From Mycobacterium intracellulare ATCC 13950 (lineage in GTDB: Bacteria > Actinomycetota > Actinomycetes > Mycobacteriales > Mycobacteriaceae), in NCBI RefSeq assembly GCF_000277125.1, contig NC_016946.1, positions 372,001 to 436,000 on the forward strand: a stretch of 64,000 nucleotides of DNA. The letters run 5' to 3'. Positions 1-8,545 of the stretch are shown piece after piece. A program made the position numbers and the translations under genes. Position 1 is the first letter of the stretch. Every line of letters starts with the position of its first letter. Below the pieces are notes generated by a model. That model had not been told where the DNA came from. It made no database searches and saw only the letters and a program-made list of their open reading frames with translations.

Positions 1-1038
1 TTCGGCACCCCGGACACCTGGGTGTTGTGGAACCTGACCGGGGGTCCGCGGGGCGGCGTGCACGTCACCGACGTGACCAACGCCAGCCGGACCATGCTGA
101 TGAACCTCGAGACCCTGGACTGGGACGACGAGTTGCTGTCATTCTTTGCGATCCCGCGCGCGATGCTGCCGCGGATCGGGCCGTCGTCGTCGCCGCAGCC
201 CTACGGGGTGACGGCCGAGACCGGCCCGGCGGGCGGAGAGATTGCGATCACGGGCGTGCTGGGTGACCAGCACGCGGCGATGGTGGGGCAGGTGTGTCTG
301 GCCGAGGGGGAGGCGAAAAACACCTATGGCACCGGCAATTTCCTGCTACTGAACACCGGCGAGACGATCGTGCGGTCCGACAACGGGCTGCTGACCACCG
401 TCTGCTACCAGTTCGGGGACGCCAAACCCGTTTACGCACTTGAGGGTTCGATCGCGGTGACGGGCGCGGCCGTGCAATGGCTGCGCGATCAGCTGGGCAT
501 CATAAGCGGGGCCGCGCAAAGCGAGGCGCTGGCCCGCCAGGTCGACGACAACGGCGGCGTCTATTTCGTCCCGGCGTTTTCCGGGTTGTTCGCCCCCTAC
601 TGGCGATCCGATGCCCGGGGCGCGATCGTGGGGCTGTCCCGATTCAACACCAACGCGCATCTGGCCCGGGCCACCCTGGAGGCGATCTGCTACCAGAGCC
701 GCGACGTGGTAGACGCGATGGCCGCGGATTCCGGTGTGCGCCTTGAGGTTTTGAAGGTCGACGGTGGTATCACCGGCAATGACCTGTGCATGCAGATCCA
801 GGCCGACGTGCTGGGCGTGGACGTGGTGCGTCCGGTGGTCGCCGAGACGACGGCGCTGGGCGCCGCGTACGCGGCCGGCCTGGCCGTGGGGTTCTGGGCC
901 GACCCGGCGGACCTGCGCGCCAACTGGCAGGAGGGCCGGCGTTGGTCGCCGACCTGGAACGACGAGCAGCGCGCCGAGGGGTACGCGGGCTGGCGCAAGG
1001 CCGTGCAGCGGACCCTGGATTGGGTCTCCATCACCTGA
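1..1038 (+). CDS. glpK: Glycerol kinase, C-terminal part (5' end outside window)
   Basis: Glycerol kinase transfers phosphate from ATP to glycerol, giving sn-glycerol 3-phosphate in the cytoplasm. The frame is open from base 1, so the N-terminal part lies outside the window. The visible 345 residues hold FGGY-kinase signatures: [14 protein letters not shown] at the left edge, [10 protein letters not shown] with the Asp expected to act as catalytic base, [12 protein letters not shown] of the ATP site, and [13 protein letters not shown] near the C terminus. The TGA stop lies inside a long inverted repeat shared with the convergent PadR gene. This is the ordinary mycobacterial enzyme; only the 5' end is missing. 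Confidence 0.96.
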   Translation, partial: FGTPDTWVLWNLTGGPRGGVHVTDVTNASRTMLMNLETLDWDDELLSFFAIPRAMLPRIGPSSSPQPYGVTAETGPAGGEIAITGVLGDQHAAMVGQVCLAEGEAKNTYGTGNFLLLNTGETIVRSDNGLLTTVCYQFGDAKPVYALEGSIAVTGAAVQWLRDQLGIISGAAQSEALARQVDDNGGVYFVPAFSGLFAPYWRSDARGAIVGLSRFNTNAHLARATLEAICYQSRDVVDAMAADSGVRLEVLKVDGGITGNDLCMQIQADVLGVDVVRPVVAETTALGAAYAAGLAVGFWADPADLRANWQEGRRWSPTWNDEQRAEGYAGWRKAVQRTLDWVSIT

Positions 1039-1062
1039 GGTGACCTGATCCAGGGTCCGCTG
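1006..1062. terminator. Bidirectional hairpin between glpK and the PadR gene
   Basis: A perfect 15-bp inverted repeat (1006-1020 with 1048-1062) encloses a second small palindrome, TCACCTGAGGTGA, at 1031-1043. It spans the glpK stop codon and sits between convergent genes. There is no T-tract, so this would be a hairpin-only terminator or an mRNA 3'-end stabiliser acting on both strands. Confidence 0.6.
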
Positions 1063-1070
1063 GCTCGGAA

Positions 1071-1790
1071 TCAGTCTTCGCCGAGGATGCCGTAGATCTC
1101 GCGCCGCGCGTTGTTGAGAATGTCGACGATGCGCTGCTGCTGCTCGGCGGAAGCGGTGTGGGCGGACTGCCCGACCGCGCCGAACAACTGGCCGACGGCC
1201 GCCCTCAGGCTCATGTGACCGGGGTCCGCACCTTCGGTGATCTCGTCCCACGGCGGGGTCTCGATCTTCTCGGCCGCCCCGCGGCCCTGCTCGGTCAGCT
1301 CGAAAAGCTTCTTGCTGCCCGCGGATTCGCTCGCGGTGATCAGGCCTTCGTCGTCGAGCAGCTGCAGGGTCGGATACACCGAGCCAGGGCTCGGCTTCCA
1401 CAGCCCGTTGCTGCGTTCGGCGATCTGCTGGATCATCTCGTAGCCGTGCATCGGCCGCTCGGCGAGCAGCGTCAGGATGGCCGCCCGCACGTCACCGCGC
1501 TTGCCGCGGCCCGGGCCGCCACGGCGCCAGGCGCCGCGCCGTCCGCCGGGACCGAAACCGAAACCGGGGCCGAAGCCCGGCCCGAATCCGGGACCGAACC
1601 CGAACGGGCCTTCGTAGCCACCCGGGTGGCCGCCGCCGGCGTGGTCGCGGAGATGTTCGCGGAAGTCCCGCCTGGCCTGGCGCCGCGCCTCGTGCAGGGC
1701 GCGCCGGTCGACCGGGCCGGAGCCGAACCCGAATCCGAAACCGGGCCGGCCGCCGAATGGTCCCTCGGGGGGAGTGAATGGGTTGCTCAT
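1071..1790 (-). CDS. PadR family transcriptional regulator with Gly/Phe-rich N terminus
   Basis: A 239-aa probable repressor. The winged helix lies at about residues 105-175 (RAAILTLLAERPMHGYEM, then PSPGSVYPTLQLLDDEGL), which is diagnostic of PadR. A C-terminal helix (about 205-235) is expected to mediate dimerisation. The first 95 residues are low-complexity, with repeated GFGFG/GPGFG units and Arg-rich stretches, an extension seen in some actinobacterial PadR proteins. The ATG is preceded by AAGGA at good spacing. The divergent upstream region holds an AT-rich palindrome cluster that could be its own operator. The ligand is unknown. Confidence 0.9.
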   Translation of the reverse strand: MSNPFTPPEGPFGGRPGFGFGFGSGPVDRRALHEARRQARRDFREHLRDHAGGGHPGGYEGPFGFGPGFGPGFGPGFGFGPGGRRGAWRRGGPGRGKRGDVRAAILTLLAERPMHGYEMIQQIAERSNGLWKPSPGSVYPTLQLLDDEGLITASESAGSKKLFELTEQGRGAAEKIETPPWDEITEGADPGHMSLRAAVGQLFGAVGQSAHTASAEQQQRIVDILNNARREIYGILGED

Positions 1791-1835
1791 TTGTGTCCTT
1801 ACGTTGGTGGATCGCGCACCCGACGTGCGCTTCGG

Positions 1836-1892
1836 AATATCACGATATATCGGGAACTAACGCGATGCAACTGGATATGTTGAAAGATATCG
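1836..1892. promoter_or_regulatory. Putative PadR operator cluster (ATATC/GATAT palindromes)
   Basis: In a divergent intergenic region that is otherwise GC-rich, a 57-bp AT-rich stretch holds the perfect palindrome CGATATATCG (1843-1852), a GATATC palindrome (1886-1891) and further GATAT/ATATC half-sites, including one at 1874. It lies 45-100 bp upstream of the PadR start and 97-150 bp upstream of the small membrane protein gene. Control of one or both genes by the regulator is inferred from position and symmetry. Confidence 0.5.
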
Positions 1893-1988
1893 ACTAGCGA
1901 AGCTGACCTGCGGAAATCCACGCCCATCCGCGCCGCCCAAACCCGCGGGCCGGTTTGCAGAGGCCAGACGGCGGGTAGGAACTGTGGG

Positions 1989-2378
1989 ATGGACGCTGAC
2001 AACGACGTGACGGTCGATCGCACGGCCGCCGGTGCGGCCCCATCCGGGGACCCCGGTGGTGCCCCGCGCCGGAACGTCTGGCCCTGGGTCAACTGGGGGT
2101 TGGCGCTGGCGACGGTGCCCGCCGCGGCGATCGTCATGCTGTTCGCGCTCGGTGGCGTGCTGAGCACCGCCGGTTGCAGCGACACCAGCTGCCCCAACCT
2201 GGGCCACGGCGGCATCGACTTCGGCGTCGCCTTCTACGGCGCGCCCGCGGTGGCCGTCGTCGTCATCGTCATCTCGGTTTTCACCGCCAAACACCGCGGC
2301 GGCATCGCGGTCCCGCTGCTGGGGTGGGCGCTGCTGATCGCCGACGTCGTCCTCATGGCGGCGAGCGTCGCCCGCTAG
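1989..2378 (+). CDS. Small membrane protein, unknown function
   Basis: A 129-aa protein with a polar N terminus of about 30 residues followed by three predicted membrane segments (about 33-60, 75-97 and 103-127). A short extracytoplasmic-looking loop between the first two carries a CSDTSC cysteine pair. The start is preceded by AGGAACTGTGGG. It is divergent from the PadR gene across the AT-rich operator-like cluster, so it may be that regulator's target. I do not recognise a characterised family. Confidence 0.7.
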   Translation: MDADNDVTVDRTAAGAAPSGDPGGAPRRNVWPWVNWGLALATVPAAAIVMLFALGGVLSTAGCSDTSCPNLGHGGIDFGVAFYGAPAVAVVVIVISVFTAKHRGGIAVPLLGWALLIADVVLMAASVAR

Positions 2379-2388
2379 CCGCGCTGCG

Positions 2389-3258
2389 TCAGTGCGGCGG
2401 TGCGAAACCGTCCGGAGGCGCGCCGTAGCCCGGTCCCGGGGCGGGTCGGCCCGGCTCCGGCCACGGCTCCGGGTACCGCGGCGGCGCGCCCGGTGGCATG
2501 GGCGGCCAGCCCGGCGCCTGGGCGGTCGGGCGCAGCCGGGCCAGTTCGCGACGGTGCCGCTCGGCGAGGACCGCGGCCAGCACCAGTTCCGGCGGGGCCC
2601 CGGGCGGGGGCGGCGCAATGCGCGCCACGACATCACCGGCGATGCGGTACGCCATCTGAGTGCGCAGCTGGCGGTCGAGTTGCGGTGCGCGGGAAAGGAA
2701 TTGGCGCGCCACTTCGGCTTGACCGACGGACAGTCCCGACAGCTGCAGCGACGCCGCCCACCAGGCCAGCGCCGGAGGCATCGTCGGCGGGGGCCCCAGC
2801 CGGGGTCCGCGTTCGTTGACCACCACCGTGCCGGCGAAGATATCGCCGATCCGTTTGGCTTTGGGTGACAGGATGCTGCAGATGATGGCGGGGCTGCCGA
2901 AGAGCATCCAGATTTCCACCAGCGAGGCCAGGGCGCGAAACAGCGCCTGGCGGAAGCGTTCTGGGCCGCCGTCGTCGGACACGACGCGCAGACCCAGGGC
3001 GATCTTGCCCACCGAGCGTCCCCGCGTCGCGGTCTCGAGGATCAACGGGTAGCCCACAATTACCAGAACCGTAAATATAAGCAGGATGGCGTTGCTCAGC
3101 GCGGTGTCGAACTCGGTCAGGGTGGCGGCCCACAGCATCAGCCCGAGCAGGTAGCCGATCACCATGACGGCGATATCGATCAGCGCGCTCAACGTCCGCA
3201 CCGGCAGCTGGGCGATCTGCACGTCCAGCACCACGGCGTCCCCGGTCACCACCGACAT
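2389..3258 (-). CDS. RDD family membrane protein (Rv3695-like)
   Basis: A 289-aa integral membrane protein. The N-terminal half is an RDD domain: RTLSALIDIAVMV near residue 20, two to three hydrophobic segments, then RGRSVGKIALGLRVV, the usual RDD motif that closes with Arg/Lys-Gly residues. The C-terminal 100 residues are proline-rich and polar, probably cytoplasmic. I chose the ATG at 3258 because homology starts at SVVTGDAVVLDVQ and because a longer form would run into the divergent SpoIIM-like gene. RDD proteins are thought to be transporters; the substrate here is unknown. It lies back-to-back with the SpoIIM-like gene, as in M. tuberculosis. Confidence 0.87.
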   Translation of the reverse strand: MSVVTGDAVVLDVQIAQLPVRTLSALIDIAVMVIGYLLGLMLWAATLTEFDTALSNAILLIFTVLVIVGYPLILETATRGRSVGKIALGLRVVSDDGGPERFRQALFRALASLVEIWMLFGSPAIICSILSPKAKRIGDIFAGTVVVNERGPRLGPPPTMPPALAWWAASLQLSGLSVGQAEVARQFLSRAPQLDRQLRTQMAYRIAGDVVARIAPPPPGAPPELVLAAVLAERHRRELARLRPTAQAPGWPPMPPGAPPRYPEPWPEPGRPAPGPGYGAPPDGFAPPH

Positions 3259-3349
3259 AACTTCGAACGGTACAGGCCGGGCGGGTGCGGGCGACCGCAC
3301 TTGGTCATGCCCGCGGCGCCGCGCCCGCGGGGTGATTAGGCTGCCCAGG

Positions 3350-4342
3350 GTGGACGTCGACGCATTCGTGCTGGCCCATCGAGGCACGTGGGACCGCCTC
3401 GATCGACTGATCGGGCGCCGCCGGTCGCTCAGCGGCGCCGAGATCGACGAACTCGTCGAGCTCTATCAGCGGGTGTCCACCCATTTGTCGATGCTGCGCT
3501 CGGCGTCGTCGGATTCGATGCTGGTCGGCCGGCTCTCGAGCCTGGTCGCGCGGGCCCGTTCCGCGGTGACCGGCGCCCACGCGCCGCTAAGCAGTACGTT
3601 CACCCGGTTCTGGACGGTGTCCTTCCCGGTCGTCGCGTACCGCACGTGGCGGTGGTGGCTGGCCACGGCGGCGGCGTTTTTCGCGGTGGTCGTGGTCATT
3701 GCGCTGTGGGTCGCCGGCAGTCCCGAGGTGCAGTCAGCGCTCGGAACCCCTAGTGACATCGAGCAATTGGTCAATCACGACGTCGAGTCGTACTACAGCG
3801 AACATCCCGCCGCCGCCTTCGCGCTGCAGATCTGGGTGAACAATTCCTGGGTTTCCGCTCAATGCATCGCGCTGTCCGTCGTGCTGGGGCTGCCCATTCC
3901 CTTTGTGCTGTTCGAGAATGCCGCCAATGTGGGCGTGATCGCCGGCCTGATGTTCCCCGCCGGCAAGGGCGGCCTGCTGCTGGGATTGCTTGCCCCCCAT
4001 GGGCTGTTGGAGCTCACCGCGGTCTTCCTCTCGGGGGCGGCGGGAATGCGGCTGGGATGGTCGGTGATGTCGCCCGGCGACCGGCCCCGCGGACAGGTGC
4101 TCGCCGAACAGGGCCGTGCCATCGTCTCGGTGGCCGTGGGCCTGGTGGCCGTGCTCGCCGTCTCCGGGTTGATCGAGGCGCTGGTGACGCCGTCGCCGTT
4201 ACCGACGGTCGTACGGGTCGGCATCGGCGTCATCGCCGAGGCGGCGTTCTTGTCCTACATCGTCTACTTCGGTCGCCGCGGGGTCAGAGCCGGGGAAAGC
4301 GGCGACATCGAAGACGCGCCGGATGTGGTCCCCACCGGCTGA
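3350..4342 (+). CDS. Stage II sporulation protein M-like (DUF95) membrane protein, Rv3694c-like
   Basis: A 330-aa protein, the same length as Rv3694c when started at the GTG at 3350 (VDVDAFVLAHRGTWDRLD). A helical cytoplasmic region of about 100 residues is followed by four or five membrane segments (about 105-130, 170-200, 205-235, 255-285, 290-315). DUF95/SpoIIM proteins commonly neighbour RDD, DUF58 and MoxR genes, as here, and the set is inferred to act together at the cell envelope. Its biochemical role in mycobacteria is not known. A short gap separates its end from the convergent DUF58 gene. Confidence 0.88.
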   Translation: MDVDAFVLAHRGTWDRLDRLIGRRRSLSGAEIDELVELYQRVSTHLSMLRSASSDSMLVGRLSSLVARARSAVTGAHAPLSSTFTRFWTVSFPVVAYRTWRWWLATAAAFFAVVVVIALWVAGSPEVQSALGTPSDIEQLVNHDVESYYSEHPAAAFALQIWVNNSWVSAQCIALSVVLGLPIPFVLFENAANVGVIAGLMFPAGKGGLLLGLLAPHGLLELTAVFLSGAAGMRLGWSVMSPGDRPRGQVLAEQGRAIVSVAVGLVAVLAVSGLIEALVTPSPLPTVVRVGIGVIAEAAFLSYIVYFGRRGVRAGESGDIEDAPDVVPTG

Positions 4343-4414
4343 GCTTCGCGAGACTGCAACTGCGGACGGCCCTACTCGGGAAATGCGTCGGTGGTTACAG
4401 TTCCGCGGTGCCGA

Positions 4415-5737
4415 TCACAGGCGCCCGGTCGCTTTCATCGCCAGGTAGTGGTCGGCGAGCGCGGGCGCCAGTTCGGCGGGCGGGGCGTCGACGACCTCCA
4501 CGCCGGTGCGGCGCAGTCGTGTGGCCATGGCGCCGCGGTCGTTGCGGGATCGCTCGGCCGCGGCGGCGTCGTACACCGCCGCGGCATCCGATCGGCCGGC
4601 GGCCATCTGGTCGACCCGCGGGTCGGAAACCGCGGCCAGCAGCAGGTGATGCTTGGCCGACAGCTGCGGCAGCACGGGCAGCAGGCCCTCGTCGAGGGCG
4701 GTCGGATTGAGGTCGGTCAGCAGCACCACCAGCGAGCGCCGGCGGGCCCGCAGCGCGATGGCCGAAGCCATTGCCCGCCAATCGGATTCGACGAGCGTGG
4801 GCTGCAGGGGGGCCATCGCGTCGACGAGCTGGGCGAGCAGCTCGGTGCGCGACGCGCCGAAGACGCCGGCCCGGCTCACCCGGTCGTGGGCGAGGAAGTC
4901 GACGTTGTCGCCCGCCCGCGACGCGAGCGCGGCCAGCAGCAGCGCGGCATCCATCGACCAGTCCAGCCGCGGCCAGCCCGCGGGATCGGAGGTGGTGGGG
5001 TCGACGCCCACCCGGCCCGCCGCGGTGCGGCCCGTGTCGAGCACGATCACCACGCGCCGGTCGCGTTCGGGGCGCCAGGTGCGCACCACCACGTCGGCGC
5101 GCCGCGCGGTCGCGCGCCAATCGATCGAGCGCACGTCGTCACCGACGACATACTCTCGCAGCGAATCGAATTCGGTGCCCTGCCCGCGCACCAGGGTGGG
5201 CAGCAGGCCGTCGATCTCGCGCAGCCTGGCCAGGCGCGACGGCAGGTGCTTGCGTGACAGGAACGGCGGCAGCACCCGGAGCTGGCCGGGCACCGATTGC
5301 GAACCCTGCCGTCCCGCCAGGCCCAGGGGCCCGATCGATCGCGCGGTGATCACCGTCGCGCGCTGATCGCCGCGGCGCTTTGGCTCCAGCCGGGTCGCGA
5401 CGTGCTGATCGCCCCCGGCCGGGATGTCCACCGCATGGGTGCGCGGCCGCGCGCGGGCGCTGGGCGGCCAGGCGTCGCGGACCTGGCCGCGGAACCGCCG
5501 CCGGCCGTCGTTGTGGATGGACAGCTCACAATCCACCTGCTGACCGAGCCGGGCGGAGCGATCCGGGGAGCGCACGTAGCGCAGGGCGGTGGTGCGGGCC
5601 GCCAACCCGACGTCGACGGCGACGGCGACGGCCAGCGCCACCAGCAGGGCCACGAAAGCCGTTGCCGGCCAAGGCGAGACAGCGATGGGCAGGACGCAGA
5701 TCAGCGCGACCAGTCCCGTGCGTCCGGTCAGGATCAC
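4415..5737 (-). CDS. DUF58 (vWA-like) protein, Rv3693-like
   Basis: A 440-aa protein starting at a GTG that overlaps the moxR stop by one base (TAGTG); the length equals that of Rv3693. Two membrane segments lie at about residues 5-45. The DUF58 core follows, with GTEFDSLREYVVGDDVRSID and WRATARRADVVVRTW, then a von Willebrand A-like fold with VVIVLDTGR at about residue 245. DUF58 proteins are partners of MoxR AAA+ ATPases and probably act as membrane-anchored adaptors or metal-binding clients. It is the last gene of the five-gene operon. Confidence 0.92.
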   Translation of the reverse strand: MILTGRTGLVALICVLPIAVSPWPATAFVALLVALAVAVAVDVGLAARTTALRYVRSPDRSARLGQQVDCELSIHNDGRRRFRGQVRDAWPPSARARPRTHAVDIPAGGDQHVATRLEPKRRGDQRATVITARSIGPLGLAGRQGSQSVPGQLRVLPPFLSRKHLPSRLARLREIDGLLPTLVRGQGTEFDSLREYVVGDDVRSIDWRATARRADVVVRTWRPERDRRVVIVLDTGRTAAGRVGVDPTTSDPAGWPRLDWSMDAALLLAALASRAGDNVDFLAHDRVSRAGVFGASRTELLAQLVDAMAPLQPTLVESDWRAMASAIALRARRRSLVVLLTDLNPTALDEGLLPVLPQLSAKHHLLLAAVSDPRVDQMAAGRSDAAAVYDAAAAERSRNDRGAMATRLRRTGVEVVDAPPAELAPALADHYLAMKATGRL

Positions 5738-6732
5738 TAGCGGGGCACCGGAACCGACGCCAGAATCCCGTCGAGCACGCCATCGGACGTGGCCCCCTCG
5801 AGTTCGGCTTCGGGCCGCAGCATCACCCGGTGCCGCAGCGTCGGGCGGGCCATGGCCTTCACGTCGTCGGGGGTGACGTAGTTGCGGCCCGACAGCCAGG
5901 ACCAGGAGCGCGCGGTGGCCAACAGGGCGGTCGCCCCGCGGGGGGACACGCCCAGCTGCAGCGCGGGGGAGGATCGGGTGGCCCCGACGATGTCGACGAT
6001 GTAGCCGAGCACCTCGTCGGCGACCAGCACGTGTCGCACGGCGTCGCGGCCGGCGGCCAGGTCGGCCGGCCCCGCCACCGGCTTGATCGCCGACAGATCG
6101 CGGGGATCGAAACCGTGCGCGTGCCGGTGCAGGATGGCGATCTCGGCGTCCCGCGGGGGCAGCGTCACATTCAGTTTGAGGAGAAAGCGATCCAGCTGGG
6201 CCTCGGGCAGCTGGTAGGTGCCCTCGTATTCGACCGGGTTCTGGGTCGCGGCGACGATGAACGGGTCCGGCAGCGGCTGGGGTTCGCCCTCGACGCTGAC
6301 CTGGCGCTCCTCCATCGCCTCGAGCAGCGCGGCCTGGGTCTTGGGTGGGGTGCGGTTGATCTCGTCGGCGAGCAGCAGGTTGGTGAACACCGGACCGGGC
6401 CGGAACACGAACGCGGCGGTGCGCGCGTCGTACACCAGGGAACCCGTCACGTCGCCGGGCATCAGGTCCGGCGTGAACTGCACCCGCTTGAACTCCAGCT
6501 GCAGCGCCGCGGACAGCGCCCGGACCAGCAGCGTCTTCGCCACTCCCGGAACGCCTTCCAGCAGCACATGCCCGCGGCACAGCAGCGCGATCACCAGGCC
6601 GCTGACCACGCCCTCCTGCCCGACGACGGCCTTGGCGAGCTCGGCGCGCAACGCCAGCAGCGCCTCGCGAGCGGATTCGGCGGTGGGGGACGAGGCGGTA
6701 TCGGCTTGTGGACCGGAAGGGGACTGTGTCAC
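5737..6732 (-). CDS. moxR2: MoxR-family AAA+ ATPase
   Basis: A 331-aa cytoplasmic ATPase thought to be a chaperone for maturation of membrane or metal-dependent complexes. Visible motifs are Walker A (LEGVPGVAKTLLV), Walker B with the MoxR extension (LLLADEINRTPPKTQAALLE), sensor 1 (VAATQNPVEYEGTY) and a lid domain ending in NYVTPDDVKAMARPTLRHR. The GTG start at 6732 overlaps the upstream stop as GTGA, implying translational coupling. Its place between DUF4350 and DUF58 genes is the standard MoxR operon arrangement. Confidence 0.95.
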   Translation of the reverse strand: MTQSPSGPQADTASSPTAESAREALLALRAELAKAVVGQEGVVSGLVIALLCRGHVLLEGVPGVAKTLLVRALSAALQLEFKRVQFTPDLMPGDVTGSLVYDARTAAFVFRPGPVFTNLLLADEINRTPPKTQAALLEAMEERQVSVEGEPQPLPDPFIVAATQNPVEYEGTYQLPEAQLDRFLLKLNVTLPPRDAEIAILHRHAHGFDPRDLSAIKPVAGPADLAAGRDAVRHVLVADEVLGYIVDIVGATRSSPALQLGVSPRGATALLATARSWSWLSGRNYVTPDDVKAMARPTLRHRVMLRPEAELEGATSDGVLDGILASVPVPR

Positions 6733-7868
6733 GGGCGTGCGACCTGCCTTTCGATGTCGTCGAGCGCACGGGCAAGTTGTAACAGGTCGTGGTCGGTCGT
6801 CGGGGGCGGACCGAACAGATGGTAGGAGACGAACCCCGGATCCGAACCGGTGCGCTGGGCCGCGGTGGACACCACGGTCGCCGGGTCGGCGCCGGCGCCC
6901 AGGCCGAGCCGCGGCAGCAGCCGCTGCAGTGTCGCCGTGCGCAGCGCCGCGGCCGCGCGATCGCGTGCCCGCCGGGACCGATACAGCCGGCCGCGACCCT
7001 CGACGGTCTCCGACGCGCGCACCACGACGGGCAACTCCTCGGCCACCAGCGGGCCGGGGCGGCGGCCCTTCCACGCGGCGACCAGCAGCACCACCAGCGC
7101 CAGCTGCCACACGATCCAGCTCACGTTGGGTGGAATCAGGTCGAAAAGTGATGCCTTGGTGGAGGTTTCACCCTCGACGTGATGGGGCGCGTACCACACG
7201 AGCCGGGGGCGGTCGCCGGCCAGGTTCATCGCGAGCGCCGCGTTGCCAGCGTGCAACAGGCCGCCGTTGGTCATGAAGTCGGTGCTGCCGACGGCGGTGA
7301 CGACCCGTCCGCCGTCCCGGAAGCGGATCAGCGCGCCGTCGTAGCAGCGGGTCATCGTCCGGCCGTCCTTGGCCTTGAAGGTGTTGGTCGGGCCGAACCG
7401 CACCGAGCCGGACCGAACGGCTTCGCGCAGCGTGCAATTCGGGTCGCTGTCGAAGCCGCTGGCGCCGGACACCTCCACGCCCGGCAGCAGCGCCTCGCGG
7501 GCCCGCGTCGTCGGTTCCACCAGCAGCAGGTCCGAACGGATCCTCGCCAGCCGGTCGGTCACCGCGTCGGTCAGGTACTGGCTCTGTGCCACCAGGATCA
7601 GCGCGTCCGGGCGCGCCGCCCGTTCGACGTCGGCGATGGTGTCGGCCACGACGACGTCCACACCGGCGTCGCGGAGCAACTCCACCAGCGCGTGGGCGCC
7701 GTCCGGGCCGGTCGACGCGGGGTCCATCCGCGCGCCGGGGCGCGGCGCGGTCAGGTAGGCATCGACGCCGGCGATGACGGCCAGCACCAGCAGGATGACG
7801 ACCACCCAGCGCCACGAGCGCCGGCGCCGGGGCGCGGTCTGGGTGCGGGCATCGCTGATCGTGGCCAT
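6729..7868 (-). CDS. DUF4350 membrane protein, Rv3691-like
   Basis: A 379-aa protein with a basic N terminus, a membrane anchor at about residues 18-36 (WVVVILLVLAVIAGVDAYL), an extracytoplasmic DUF4350 domain (about 40-250, including the paired cysteines in DPNCTL and MTRCYD), a second membrane segment near residues 262-280 and a cytoplasmic tail. The start is ambiguous: the ATG at 7868 is directly preceded by an in-frame GTG, and either overlaps the upstream stop. It belongs to the MoxR operon. The domain resembles a periplasmic sugar- or peptide-binding Rossmann fold; its function is unknown. Confidence 0.88.
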   Translation of the reverse strand: MATISDARTQTAPRRRRSWRWVVVILLVLAVIAGVDAYLTAPRPGARMDPASTGPDGAHALVELLRDAGVDVVVADTIADVERAARPDALILVAQSQYLTDAVTDRLARIRSDLLLVEPTTRAREALLPGVEVSGASGFDSDPNCTLREAVRSGSVRFGPTNTFKAKDGRTMTRCYDGALIRFRDGGRVVTAVGSTDFMTNGGLLHAGNAALAMNLAGDRPRLVWYAPHHVEGETSTKASLFDLIPPNVSWIVWQLALVVLLVAAWKGRRPGPLVAEELPVVVRASETVEGRGRLYRSRRARDRAAAALRTATLQRLLPRLGLGAGADPATVVSTAAQRTGSDPGFVSYHLFGPPPTTDHDLLQLARALDDIERQVARP

Positions 7869-8521
7869 CACCGCACCTGCGCCCACGACTCGGGGACGGC
7901 GGGTCGCCCGGCCTCGGCCGGGGCGCCCTGCCAGCGGGACCGCAGGTGATCGTCGAGGTCGGCGATCATCTGGTAGGCGGCCCGGGTTCCGGGCTGCTCG
8001 CCATAGGTGACGTCGTTGAAAGCCGTTGCCGCTTCGGACAGTTCGTCGGCCAGATGGGGCAGCGCGGTGCCGGCGTCGCGAGCCAGCTCGTTGGCCGTGC
8101 GGCCGGGGGCCGCCGCCAGCACACCGGTCTCCTCGAGCTGGCGGGCGACAGCGCGCAGCCGGTGGCGTATGGCCGCCGCCCAATCACCTTCGGCCGCATA
8201 GCTTTCGGCCGTCGCTCGATGCTGGGCGGCCGTCAATTGCGCGGCTTCGAACAGCAGCTGGTCACCGCCGCGGCGGGCGCGCATGGTGCGCCGCGCGACG
8301 TGGAAGGCAACAAACACCGCGATCGCCAGCAGGATCAAAAGCACTGTCGCCGTGAACCATCCGCCTGGCACCGTGGCGGTCTTCTGCAGCATCCGGTAGA
8401 TCAGGTCGTTGAGCCAGTCGAGGAACTGGTCGGCCGACGACCCCTTGGAATAGATCGGCTTGTTGAGTTCGTCCTGCGCGGCGCGGTGCGCGGCATCGCG
8501 GTCGATGTCGATGGAAGGCAT
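7868..8521 (-). CDS. DUF4129 membrane protein, Rv3690-like
   Basis: A 217-aa protein, the same length as Rv3690. It has an N-terminal extracytoplasmic stretch, one membrane helix (about residues 58-82, FTATVLLILLAIAVFVAF) and a cytoplasmic DUF4129 domain with GDWAAAIRHRLRAVARQLEE and TANELARDAG motifs. DUF4129 resembles the C-terminal part of bacterial transglutaminase-like proteins found with MoxR/DUF58 genes. It is the second gene of the operon, 25 bp after the Rv3689-like gene, and overlaps the DUF4350 start. Confidence 0.9.
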   Translation of the reverse strand: MPSIDIDRDAAHRAAQDELNKPIYSKGSSADQFLDWLNDLIYRMLQKTATVPGGWFTATVLLILLAIAVFVAFHVARRTMRARRGGDQLLFEAAQLTAAQHRATAESYAAEGDWAAAIRHRLRAVARQLEETGVLAAAPGRTANELARDAGTALPHLADELSEAATAFNDVTYGEQPGTRAAYQMIADLDDHLRSRWQGAPAEAGRPAVPESWAQVR

Positions 8522-8545
8522 GCTCAGCTAGTCCTCGCTCGGCCG

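Noticed and set aside
2408..2819. Pro/Arg-rich plus-strand frames opposite the RDD gene
   Set aside because: They are shadows of the Pro-rich cytoplasmic tail of the RDD protein and have no start signals.
5380..6825. Long plus-strand open frame across the MoxR and DUF58 genes
   Set aside because: It lies opposite two well-conserved genes with family motifs, and its own sequence has compositional repeats but no known fold.
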